The notes beneath the pieces were generated by a model, which ran no database searches, was not told the origin of the DNA, and was given only the letters and a program-made list of their open reading frames with translations. DNA of 5,500 nucleotides, taken from positions 1-5,500 of the forward strand of contig JAUNNW010000095.1 of assembly GCA_030531285.1 (NCBI GenBank), in the 5' to 3' direction. Positions 1-5,072 of this stretch are shown in pieces. A program made the position numbers and the translations under genes. Numbering within the stretch: the first letter of the stretch is position 1; the number at the start of each line of letters is the position of its first letter. The stretch is from Synergistaceae bacterium. GTDB taxonomy: Bacteria > Synergistota > Synergistia > Synergistales > Synergistaceae.

Positions 1-1865
1 TGCTTCAGGAGCTTACGTCGCGCGTTTCGGAAACGGATTTTGACCGTTTCCCGACGCCGTTTGCCGCGATTGCGACCGACCTTCAATCGGGAGAATCCGT
101 TGCCCTGCGCTCCGGCAATCTTGCCTCCGCCCTGCGAGCCTCAATGTCTCTGCCGGCAATTTTTGAGCCTTGGGAGAGAGACGGGCGGCTGCTTGTTGAC
201 GGCGGACTGAAAGCAAATCTGCCGGTTCTGCTTGCAAAGAAGATGTTTCCGGGACATCCTGTTATCGCCGTAAATCTTTCTCCTATGTCGATAGAGGGCA
301 AGAGCGGCAAGCTTGATTCTGTGTTTTCCATTGCGGCGCAGTCGCTTGAAATTCTTATGCACGACCAGATTGTTGAAAACTGCAGGGCGGCAGACCTTGT
401 TATTCAGGTTGACTGCAAAGGGCTGGGAACTCTTGATTCAGACGGCTACGACAAAATTATGGACAGAGGCGTAACTGCCGCAGAGGAAAAAATAGACGAG
501 CTGAAAGCGCTTGTAGACAGCTATCACCGTTATGTTCCCGCGGCAATGCACAACGGGCCGGAGCCTTCGAAACAGCTTATTGTAGGTGAACTTGTAGTTG
601 CGGGAGTGCCGCAGAATATTGCCAAAACTTTTCAGGAACGCTACCGCAGCTGGATAGGAAAACCGCTTGACATGGGGGACATTTCTGCGGCTGTAAAAGA
701 AATGTCAGCCCGCAGCGAAATAAATTCAGTTGAACCAAAAATAGACAATATCAGCCGTGAGATAGTGCGCGTAACGCTTGACGTTCAACAGCCTCCAAAG
801 GTTGAGCTCAGCCTTTCAGGCTACAGTTCCAACCTTAACAGCGACCGCTGGCTTTCCGTCGCGGCGCTCGGGCACAATCTGCTTTTGGACGGAGATACCG
901 CGGATTTGGAGCTGCGCGGCGGCACAAACTGGGGCATCATGGGGCGCTACTTTACGCCGCTTACCAAAAACAACTGGCAGTTTGGCCTGTCCGCAGCGCT
1001 GATTACGGAAGACAATGTTTATTCAGAGAATGGCACCAAATATATTGACAACGGTGATGGCACCACATTTTCCTATACACAGCATGATCCTGACAAATAC
1101 AAACGTTTCAGCGGCAAGGCAATGATTTACAAAAACCTTGCCAGAGACAAAATAAGGCTCGGCATTGGGTATGCTTTCGGACACACAGATTACGATTACG
1201 GGCTGACGCTTTCTGACAAAGCCTACGGAGACGTGAGACGGTTCCATACCGAAGACGTTACTTTGCGCGGCATAACTGCGTCCGTCGGCATAAATTCTCT
1301 GGACGATCCGATTGTGCCAACAAAAGGCTTTGCTTTAATGAGCGATATTTGGTTTCCGCACGGCAAGAATATTTTCTCACGCACGGAGTTCACCGCTAAA
1401 TTCCCGCTTAAATCAAACTGGCTGTTTTCTGTGACCGGAGGATTGAATACTGCTGCTTTCGGTCTTCAGACAGAAGGTTTTCTTCCGCCGCACTATGCAT
1501 CGCTCGGTTCGAGAAATGAACTTTGGACGCTTGCCGCCGAGCCTTTGTTCGGCGAACAGACGTACTGGGGCAAGCTGTCTGCTTCAAAAGTGCTGATGAA
1601 GTCTTGGTGGGGCGGCATAAACACGGAATTTTTCGTTGCCGGAGGCAGGACCTCAATCGGTTGGAACGAAACAGCTTATACTGCCTGGGAAGCAGGTATT
1701 CAGTTCGGCATTCCGACGAATTTCCTGCCAGGCTCTTTTATTGTCGCCTACGGACAAAGCAGGGCTCACGATGCGTTGTATGATCACTACAGACCAGACA
1801 GAAACGAGTTTGTAATCGGTTACACGCTCGGCATACCGAAATGGTGGAAAGGCCCGCTGCCGTAA
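1..1865 (+). CDS. Patatin-like phospholipase with C-terminal outer-membrane barrel (type Vd, PlpD-like), 5'-truncated
   Basis: The reading frame is open from position 3 and runs for 620 residues to TAA at 1863-1865, so the true start lies upstream. The first window residues already read as patatin core (PTPFAAIATDLQSGE), and LRASMSLPAIFEP is the usual stretch before the catalytic Asp. That Asp is in the DGG motif (VDGGLKANLPV, Asp codon 198-200). The GxSxG nucleophile should lie upstream and cannot be checked. After the patatin domain (to about nt 530), nt 580-790 look like one POTRA-like module (KQLIVGELVVAGVPQNIAKTF). From about nt 800 to the end there are alternating amphipathic strands typical of an Omp85/surface-antigen barrel. 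This order of patatin, POTRA and barrel matches type Vd autotransporters such as PlpD, in which the lipase passes to the cell surface. The likely role is surface or secreted phospholipase A activity. Domain order is convincing; exact substrate and secretion are inferred from the family. Confidence 0.88.
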   Translation, partial: LQELTSRVSETDFDRFPTPFAAIATDLQSGESVALRSGNLASALRASMSLPAIFEPWERDGRLLVDGGLKANLPVLLAKKMFPGHPVIAVNLSPMSIEGKSGKLDSVFSIAAQSLEILMHDQIVENCRAADLVIQVDCKGLGTLDSDGYDKIMDRGVTAAEEKIDELKALVDSYHRYVPAAMHNGPEPSKQLIVGELVVAGVPQNIAKTFQERYRSWIGKPLDMGDISAAVKEMSARSEINSVEPKIDNISREIVRVTLDVQQPPKVELSLSGYSSNLNSDRWLSVAALGHNLLLDGDTADLELRGGTNWGIMGRYFTPLTKNNWQFGLSAALITEDNVYSENGTKYIDNGDGTTFSYTQHDPDKYKRFSGKAMIYKNLARDKIRLGIGYAFGHTDYDYGLTLSDKAYGDVRRFHTEDVTLRGITASVGINSLDDPIVPTKGFALMSDIWFPHGKNIFSRTEFTAKFPLKSNWLFSVTGGLNTAAFGLQTEGFLPPHYASLGSRNELWTLAAEPLFGEQTYWGKLSASKVLMKSWWGGINTEFFVAGGRTSIGWNETAYTAWEAGIQFGIPTNFLPGSFIVAYGQSRAHDALYDHYRPDRNEFVIGYTLGIPKWWKGPLP

Positions 1866-1890
1866 AAATACAATGACGATGGTAATTATC

Positions 1891-1923
1891 AAAAGAGCCG
1901 GCTTATTGCCGCGCTCTTTTTTT
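1891..1923 (+). terminator. Intrinsic terminator between convergent genes
   Basis: AAAAGAGC plus CGGC (1891-1902) pairs with GCCG and GCTCTTTT (1908-1920), with one bulged C at 1912 and the loop TTATT (1903-1907). A T run to 1923 follows on the plus strand, fitting termination of the phospholipase gene 26 bases after its stop. On the minus strand the same hairpin is followed by TTTT and then G, so it may also end the DUF4491-like transcript, less efficiently. The arm on the minus strand encodes the last residues of that protein. Confidence 0.85.
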
Positions 1924-2196
1924 GTCCAGTTCGTCCAGCTCAATTATGCACCACAGACAGGTTACCGAAAGCACTCCGAGTATCGGTGAGATCAGCCTGC
2001 CGGTGTAAAGCGAAAGCATTGCAGAGGCAATGCCCGCCAAAAGAAACACAGGCCAGATTTTTTTCGTAAACCGTTCTTCGCTTTTTATAACTGCCGGATG
2101 AAAAATCCAGATTATAAACAGCGTCGCCGCACCGACAATAATACCGTCGAAATTCAGTATGTCAGTTATACATCCTGCCGCACACAATTCATTCAT
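1903..2196 (-). CDS. Small integral membrane protein, DUF4491-like
   Basis: 97 residues. Three hydrophobic segments are visible: about 17-36 (FDGIIVGAATLFIIWIF), 48-64 (IWPVFLLAGIASAMLSL) and 70-87 (SPILGVLSVTCLWCIIEL), so it is an inner-membrane protein. The pattern of FDGIIVG, then FHPAVIKSE, then KKIWPVFLLAG, then a W-containing segment before an acidic end resembles what I recall of the DUF4491 family, whose function is unknown. That family usually continues into a basic WFPxNPKR-like tail; here the protein stops soon after ELDELDKKRARQ. The start at 2196 is chosen because GGAGG lies 7 bases upstream; the in-frame ATG at 2217 lies upstream of that site, inside the SUI1 gene. It overlaps the end of the SUI1 gene by 8 bp, so the two are probably translationally coupled. 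Confidence 0.75.
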   Translation of the reverse strand: MNELCAAGCITDILNFDGIIVGAATLFIIWIFHPAVIKSEERFTKKIWPVFLLAGIASAMLSLYTGRLISPILGVLSVTCLWCIIELDELDKKRARQ

Positions 2197-2587
2197 TTTG
2201 CTGCCTCCTTTTTTCAAGCCATTTTTCTGCTCTTTCCGTCAGGTCGCCCTGCAGTACAACCTTGTTTTCTTCAACGTGCGCCCCGCAGCCGAGAGCTTTC
2301 CGCATTTCCTTTGCCAGAGCTTCAAGCCCAAACGCCGCATCTTGCGGAAAAACAACAAGGGTGACAACCTTTCCGCCGCGTCCGGCAGTTTGTCTTTGAA
2401 GGCTGTAACGCCGAAGTTTTGCTTTGTGCATGGTATTTTCGCCTTTTAAAACAGCCGGTGTAACCGTATTTTTAACATCTTTTTTCTCAGCATTTTTACC
2501 GAGAAGAGCACCGAGTGATATGCCGAAACTTCCGCCGTTAAGCGAAATTTCTTCCGGGAGTTCCTTTTTTTTCTTGCCGTTCTTCAT
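2189..2587 (-). CDS. SUI1/eIF1-family translation initiation factor (YciH-like)
   Basis: 132 residues. The C-terminal half (about 58-128) is a SUI1 domain. YSLQRQTAGRGGKVVTLV (61-78) matches the basic QRQTSGRKGK-type loop of E. coli YciH, and LGCGAHVEENKVVLQGD (99-115) matches its CGCGGAVKDGVIEIQGD segment. The family binds the small ribosomal subunit near the P site and influences start-codon selection; in bacteria it is non-essential. The N-terminal 52 residues are lysine-rich, then Gly/Ser/Leu (KKKKELPEEISLNGGSFGISLGALLG), without a fold I recognise. The ATG at 2587 has its nearest SD-like AAGGGG about 14 bases away, rather far. An internal ATG at 2431 (MHKAKLRRYS) has AAGGCG closer and would give an 80-residue minimal SUI1 protein, so the start is not certain. 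An in-frame ATG at 2755 exists but would overrun the divergent promoters and the GNAT gene. Confidence 0.85.
   Translation of the reverse strand: MKNGKKKKELPEEISLNGGSFGISLGALLGKNAEKKDVKNTVTPAVLKGENTMHKAKLRRYSLQRQTAGRGGKVVTLVVFPQDAAFGLEALAKEMRKALGCGAHVEENKVVLQGDLTERAEKWLEKRRQQNE
2204..2208 (-). promoter_or_regulatory. Ribosome binding site of the DUF4491-like gene
   Basis: GGAGG on the minus strand, 7 bases before ATG at 2196, lies inside the last codons of the SUI1 gene. It decides the start in favour of 2196 over 2217 and suggests that ribosomes finishing SUI1 feed the next gene. Confidence 0.8.
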
Positions 2588-2606
2588 GGGAGTGCAAATT
2601 TCCCCT

Positions 2607-2642
2607 TTCACATTTGTGCCGCAATTTGGTATGATTATACAG
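2607..2642 (+). promoter_or_regulatory. Sigma-70-type promoter of the GNAT / BFD-like operon
   Basis: TTCACA (2607-2612, 5 of 6 to the consensus TTGACA) is separated by exactly 17 bases from TATGAT (2630-2635, 5 of 6 to TATAAT). TG one base upstream (2627-2628) makes an extended -10. A start near 2642 would leave a leader of about 30 bases to ATG 2672. This is a strong housekeeping-type promoter. Confidence 0.75.
2634..2639 (-). promoter_or_regulatory. Minus-strand -10 element (TATAAT) for the SUI1 / DUF4491-like unit
   Basis: On the minus strand this is a perfect TATAAT, directly preceded by TG. I find no good -35 at 15-18 bases (the region reads GCCTCGCCTAAA), so recognition would depend mainly on the -10 region. 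A start near 2627 would leave a leader of about 40 bases before ATG 2587. Confidence 0.55.
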
Positions 2643-2660
2643 TCATTTAATAATTTAGGC

Positions 2661-2664
2661 GAGG
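2661..2664 (+). promoter_or_regulatory. Ribosome binding site of the GNAT gene
   Basis: GAGG, within AGGCGAGG, lies 7 bases before ATG 2672 and supports that start. Confidence 0.7.
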
Positions 2665-2671
2665 CGTTTTC

Positions 2672-3514
2672 ATGGACGGACTTGATCTTTACAGGCAGAA
2701 TCTGCTTTCTTTTATAAAAATGATCGGCGGCTTCGGCGATTTGCTTGAGCTTCATTCAGGCACAACCGCTGCTTTTTCCGGCACACCTTATGCGGATGAA
2801 AACTGGGCATTGTTCCCGACTGAAATATCTGCTGAAGACGTGGAAACGGTCAAAGAATTTTTTGCGACCTACGAGGTGCCTTTCATAGTGCCTCATAATC
2901 CGGGCACAGGCAGAATCTTTTTAAAAGCGCTGGAAAACGGCGGGTTTGCCGTACAGTCGCACTATACCGCCATGCAGGTGTACAACCCGCGCGAAAAGAA
3001 ACTGAAACAGATGCCTTCACCGGAACCTTCGCCGAACGTACCAAAAAAAGAAGCCGAAAAAGAGGACAGCTACGGCGACGTGGTTAAAATTGAAAACGAA
3101 CGCCAATTCTTTGAGTGGTGCGAAGCAATGTGGCGCGGTTTTTCTACGGAAGGCGTGCTGACGCAGGGTTATTACGAACTTCTGCAATACCTTTTCAACC
3201 GTGAAGAAAACGAATTTTACGCGCTGACAATCGGCGTTGAAATAATTGGTACGGCAATGCTGCACAAAACGCAGCTCGGCAGAGGTCTTTATTATTTCTC
3301 CGTCGTCCCCGAACAGCGCGGACAGGGCAATGCCAAAAGACTGCTTGAAGGCATAATAAAACACACAGACTGCGCAAAACAGCAGAAACTTGTGCTGCTG
3401 GCTACGGAAGAGGGCAGAGGTTTTTACGAAAGCCAGGGCTTTGAAATCATAAACGACATACCTGTCCGTATGCTTTGCAGCAGCGACGGCGGCGGACAGC
3501 TGTCAGAGGAATAA
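2672..3514 (+). CDS. GNAT-family N-acetyltransferase
   Basis: 280 residues, two-part architecture. The C-terminal domain (about 135-268) is a GNAT fold. YYFSVVPEQRGQGNAKRLL (207-225) holds beta-4 and the acetyl-CoA pyrophosphate loop (R216-G-Q-G-N-A221), preceded by the IIGTAMLHK strand (191-199). LVLLATEEGRGFYESQGFEII (240-260) is the beta-5, alpha-4 and beta-6 part with the family's usual FYxSxGF motif. The N-terminal part (1-105), with NWALFPTEIS and GGFAVQSHYTAMQVY, resembles the degenerate first half of tandem-GNAT proteins and may shape substrate binding. The two are joined by a Pro/Glu/Lys-rich linker (114-133). It transfers acetyl from acetyl-CoA to an amine; the substrate is not evident. 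It is cytosolic and first gene of a two-gene operon; its stop is 3 bases before the next ATG. Confidence 0.85.
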   Translation: MDGLDLYRQNLLSFIKMIGGFGDLLELHSGTTAAFSGTPYADENWALFPTEISAEDVETVKEFFATYEVPFIVPHNPGTGRIFLKALENGGFAVQSHYTAMQVYNPREKKLKQMPSPEPSPNVPKKEAEKEDSYGDVVKIENERQFFEWCEAMWRGFSTEGVLTQGYYELLQYLFNREENEFYALTIGVEIIGTAMLHKTQLGRGLYYFSVVPEQRGQGNAKRLLEGIIKHTDCAKQQKLVLLATEEGRGFYESQGFEIINDIPVRMLCSSDGGGQLSEE

Positions 3515-3517
3515 GCA

Positions 3518-3802
3518 ATGGCTGACAGCAGACTTGAAGAGCTCTGGCGCAAAGCCGCAATGAAATGTTCGGTGTGCATTCTGAGCGGCGTAACAAAAAG
3601 TGATGTAATCTACGAAATTTCTGAAGGAGCAGACACGCTGGAAAAGCTGAAAGAAAAGCTTCCCCTGTGCAGAAACAACGAATGTGCGGCACACTCGCCG
3701 ACAGGGCGCGGCTGCAAAGAAAATGCCGAAGCGCTGCTTGAAATATACGCTCCGGTATGGAAAATGATGAACGAAAACAAATGCAGCTGCAGCAAAAAAT
3801 AG
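3518..3802 (+). CDS. Small cysteine-rich protein, probable BFD-like [2Fe-2S] domain
   Basis: 94 residues, no signal peptide, so cytosolic. Seven Cys: 17, 20, 51, 56, 66, 89, 91. The layout CSVC...SGVTKSDVIYEISEGADTLEKLKEKL...CRNNEC resembles bacterioferritin-associated ferredoxin (Bfd) and related domains. There, a Cys pair precedes a (N/S)GVT..D(I/V) helix, then a helix with TLEELK, then a second Cys pair. In Bfd the pairs are CxC and CxxC; here they are C17-x2-C20 and C51-x4-C56, with C66 as a possible substitute ligand. A CSC near the C-terminus (89-91) is extra. If the fold is right, it binds a [2Fe-2S] cluster and transfers electrons or senses iron. GAGGA at 3506-3510, inside the end of the acetyltransferase gene, serves as its SD; the 3-base gap implies coupled translation. 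The gene is certain; the cluster is inferred. Confidence 0.8.
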   Translation: MADSRLEELWRKAAMKCSVCILSGVTKSDVIYEISEGADTLEKLKEKLPLCRNNECAAHSPTGRGCKENAEALLEIYAPVWKMMNENKCSCSKK

Positions 3803-3804
3803 GA

Positions 3805-3840
3805 CAAACAAAAAAGCCTCCGTGGAGGCTTTTTTGTTTG
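3805..3840. terminator. Bidirectional intrinsic terminator, perfect 16-bp inverted repeat
   Basis: Arms 3805-3820 and 3825-3840 are perfectly complementary (CAAACAAAAAAGCCTC / GAGGCTTTTTTGTTTG) around the 4-base loop CGTG. GC core plus T6 occurs in both directions. It starts 2 bases after the BFD-like gene's stop and ends 1 base before the stop of the opposing exported-protein gene, so it terminates both convergent units. Confidence 0.93.
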
Positions 3841-3841
3841 G

Positions 3842-4351
3842 TCAGTTGCTGCTGCCGTTTCTCCCTGGGTCGCGGCGTATTTCAGGATAACTGCCGCCCA
3901 AACCCGCACCTCTGCCCGTTTCAAAAACTGTTCCTGCGTAATACGGCTGCGCCGTGTAATCAGCGGCTGTTTCCCGCTCTGCCGGCGCATAGAAACGTCC
4001 GTTGATCATAACTCCGCCGGGAACTTTTTCCGCAAGTTCCACTTCTCTGTCCGGGACAACAGCGCTCGGCTGCACTAAAGGTGAAACTCCCGGGTCCTGC
4101 CTGTATTCACCTGGGTCTTGTCTGTATTCGCCGGGATCCTGTCTGCGCTCGTTTCTCGAAGAATTTATCAGCGCTCCAAGGATAAGCCCTCCGACAACCC
4201 CTGCCGCTGCTATTCCCCAGCCGCCGCTGCTGTCATGTCTGTGGTGATAATGTCTGTGTCCGCAGTGCGGCGAGGCAAAAGCTGCTGATGAAAACAGCAT
4301 CAATACCGCCATTGGAAGTGCAATATATTTTAACGTTTTTCTGATTTTCAT
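3842..4351 (-). CDS. Exported protein of unknown function with His cluster, glycine zipper and 7-residue repeats
   Basis: 169 residues. Residues 1-27 are a signal peptide (KIRKTLKY, hydrophobic core ALPMAVLMLF, cleavage likely at AFA|SP). The mature N-terminus is HCGHRHYHHRHD (29-40), six His and one Cys, a plausible metal-binding cluster. Residues 46-64 (GIAAAGVVGGLILGALINS) form a glycine-rich hydrophobic segment of glycine-zipper type, possibly membrane-inserted. Residues 71-88 are two and a half copies of QDPGEYR, encoded by 21-base DNA repeats, and DPGR recurs near the end (161-164). Residues 110-125 (VPGGVMINGRFYAPAERE) may be a small beta element. The C-terminus is polar, without a recognised domain. 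It is third in a row of exported-protein genes, only 18 bases after the previous stop, so probably co-transcribed. The SD-like GGGGG is 7 bases before the ATG. Function not recognised. Confidence 0.8.
   Translation of the reverse strand: MKIRKTLKYIALPMAVLMLFSSAAFASPHCGHRHYHHRHDSSGGWGIAAAGVVGGLILGALINSSRNERRQDPGEYRQDPGEYRQDPGVSPLVQPSAVVPDREVELAEKVPGGVMINGRFYAPAERETAADYTAQPYYAGTVFETGRGAGLGGSYPEIRRDPGRNGSSN
4089..4151. repeat. Three 21-bp tandem repeats (coding for QDPGEYR units)
   Basis: Units at 4089-4109, 4110-4130 and 4131-4151 share the pattern CC(C/T)GGG(T)CCTG(C/T)CTGTATTC with a few substitutions; the third is most diverged. The period is a multiple of three, so copy changes would keep the reading frame. 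Confidence 0.8.
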
Positions 4352-4369
4352 TTTGCTGCCCCCACGTGT

Positions 4370-5020
4370 TTATTTTTTGTGATATGCGTTGCAATAACAG
4401 TTTTCCGTACAGTTGCACGGTGTCGGATTATATTTGTCCAGACAGTTGCAGCCTTCCGCGCATACGTTGTAATAATAGTTTGCCGCGGCTGACGGAGTAT
4501 ATGACACAGCGTTTCCAAGTATCAAACCGACGGTAAATCCTGCCGGCCAGTACCAGCTGTCATACCAGTAATATCCTGGCCTGCAGCAGTAATAGCGCGG
4601 CCCCCAGCCCCAGTGTTCGTGGCAGTGCCAGTGTATATTTCTGTATCTGTACGGCCTGTAGTATAAATGGTGATGGTAATGTCTGCCGGATATGCGGCTT
4701 CTGCAGCCATGGTAGTGATAGTGCGTGCCAGACGTATGCGAACGTCCGTGGTCATGGTAGTGATAGTGCGTGCCTCCGGTGCGTGAACGGCTGTATCCGC
4801 CTGTTACGTAACGGCTGCTGTGAGAAGCTCGTTCTCTACTGAACGAACGGCTTCCGCCAACACTGCCGTGCCCTCCCGAGTGTCCGCCGAAGCCGCCGCC
4901 CCTGCTGAACGAACGGCTTCCGCCAACACTGCCGTGTCCTCCACGCGCAAAAGCTGTTCCCGCAAGAGCAAGACTTAGCGCCAGAGTCAAAAACAATACT
5001 GCTGTTTTTCTTCTGTTCAT
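4370..5020 (-). CDS. Exported His/Tyr/Cys-rich repeat protein of unknown function
   Basis: 216 residues with 21 His and 11 Cys. Residues 1-26 are a signal peptide (MNRRKTAV, core LFLTLALSLALA, cleavage likely after AFA at 25 or AR). Residues 27-64 are Gly/Ser/Arg-rich with two copies of GGHGSVGGSRSFSR, 22 residues apart. Residues 82-118 hold three units, GTHYHYH, GTHYHYH and GRHYHHH, spaced 15 and 14 residues. Then comes an aromatic stretch (119-160) with HWHCHEHW, YYCCRPGYYWYDSWYW, followed by a short zipper GFTVGLILG (161-169). The tail (187-210) has the Cys pattern C-x3-C-x-C-x8-C-x-C-x3-C-x-C. Such composition suits metal coordination or disulfide/tyrosine cross-linking at the cell surface; neither is shown. 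The start at 5020 is chosen over 5065 because AAAGGAG is 7 bases upstream and a signal peptide begins exactly there. The next gene follows after 18 bases. Confidence 0.8.
   Translation of the reverse strand: MNRRKTAVLFLTLALSLALAGTAFARGGHGSVGGSRSFSRGGGFGGHSGGHGSVGGSRSFSRERASHSSRYVTGGYSRSRTGGTHYHYHDHGRSHTSGTHYHYHGCRSRISGRHYHHHLYYRPYRYRNIHWHCHEHWGWGPRYYCCRPGYYWYDSWYWPAGFTVGLILGNAVSYTPSAAANYYYNVCAEGCNCLDKYNPTPCNCTENCYCNAYHKK
4708..4774. repeat. 22-bp direct repeat, 45-bp period (HYHYH units)
   Basis: A 22-base stretch is identical at 4708-4729 and 4753-4774 (starts CATGGTAGTGATAG, ends GCGTGCC). It encodes on the minus strand the repeated GTHYHYH units of the His/Tyr/Cys-rich protein. A third, diverged protein unit (GRHYHHH) lies at about 4666-4686. 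Confidence 0.85.
4839..4936. repeat. 32-bp direct repeat, 66-bp period (GGHGSVGGSRSFSR units)
   Basis: Positions 4839-4870 and 4905-4936 are identical over 32 bases (CTGAACGAACGGCTTC... ending ACTGCCGTG); similarity continues about 6 more bases with one mismatch. The 66-base period equals 22 codons, so the copies are in frame. The exact identity suggests recent duplication or gene conversion. Confidence 0.9.
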
Positions 5021-5027
5021 GTCAAAA

Positions 5028-5034
5028 CTCCTTT
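5028..5034 (-). promoter_or_regulatory. Ribosome binding site of the His/Tyr/Cys-rich protein gene
   Basis: AAAGGAG on the minus strand, 7 bases before ATG 5020. It is the strongest SD of the three exported-protein genes, suggesting that this protein is made at a higher level. Confidence 0.8.
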
Positions 5035-5072
5035 CCTCTATGATTTTTATTAAAAAATATGCCAAAGGGGGC

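Noticed and set aside
144..1865. Start of the phospholipase gene at ATG 144
   Set aside because: The frame is open upstream to the window edge and encodes conserved patatin sequence (PTPFAAIATDLQSGE); the ATG is an internal Met in RASMSLPAIFEP.
2588..2755. Longer SUI1 protein starting at 2755
   Set aside because: It would run through both divergent promoters and the start of the GNAT gene, and the added residues (KQILPVKIKSVHEN...) look like antisense coding.
3017..3364. Antisense ORF within the GNAT gene
   Set aside because: Fully inside a gene with clear GNAT motifs; no SD or recognisable domain.
3610..3990. Antisense ORF across the BFD-like gene and the terminator
   Set aside because: It spans a strong terminator and mirrors two well-supported genes; its composition is that of a shadow frame.
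4522..4755. Thr-rich alternate-frame ORF inside the His/Tyr/Cys-rich gene
   Set aside because: It is the frame-shifted reading of the CAY-rich repeats and has no start signals.
4839..4936. CRISPR-like or mobile repeats
   Set aside because: Only two in-frame copies, inside a protein repeat; no spacer/repeat regularity and no terminal inverted repeats or target duplications.
5021..5065. Longer His/Tyr/Cys-rich protein starting at 5065
   Set aside because: The SD AAAGGAG and a classic signal peptide both point to ATG 5020.
5035..5072. Internal minus-strand promoter (TTGGCA with an AT-rich stretch behind it)
   Set aside because: At 16-18 base spacing the -10 candidates (such as CATAGA) match the consensus poorly; the AT-rich stretch alone is not enough.
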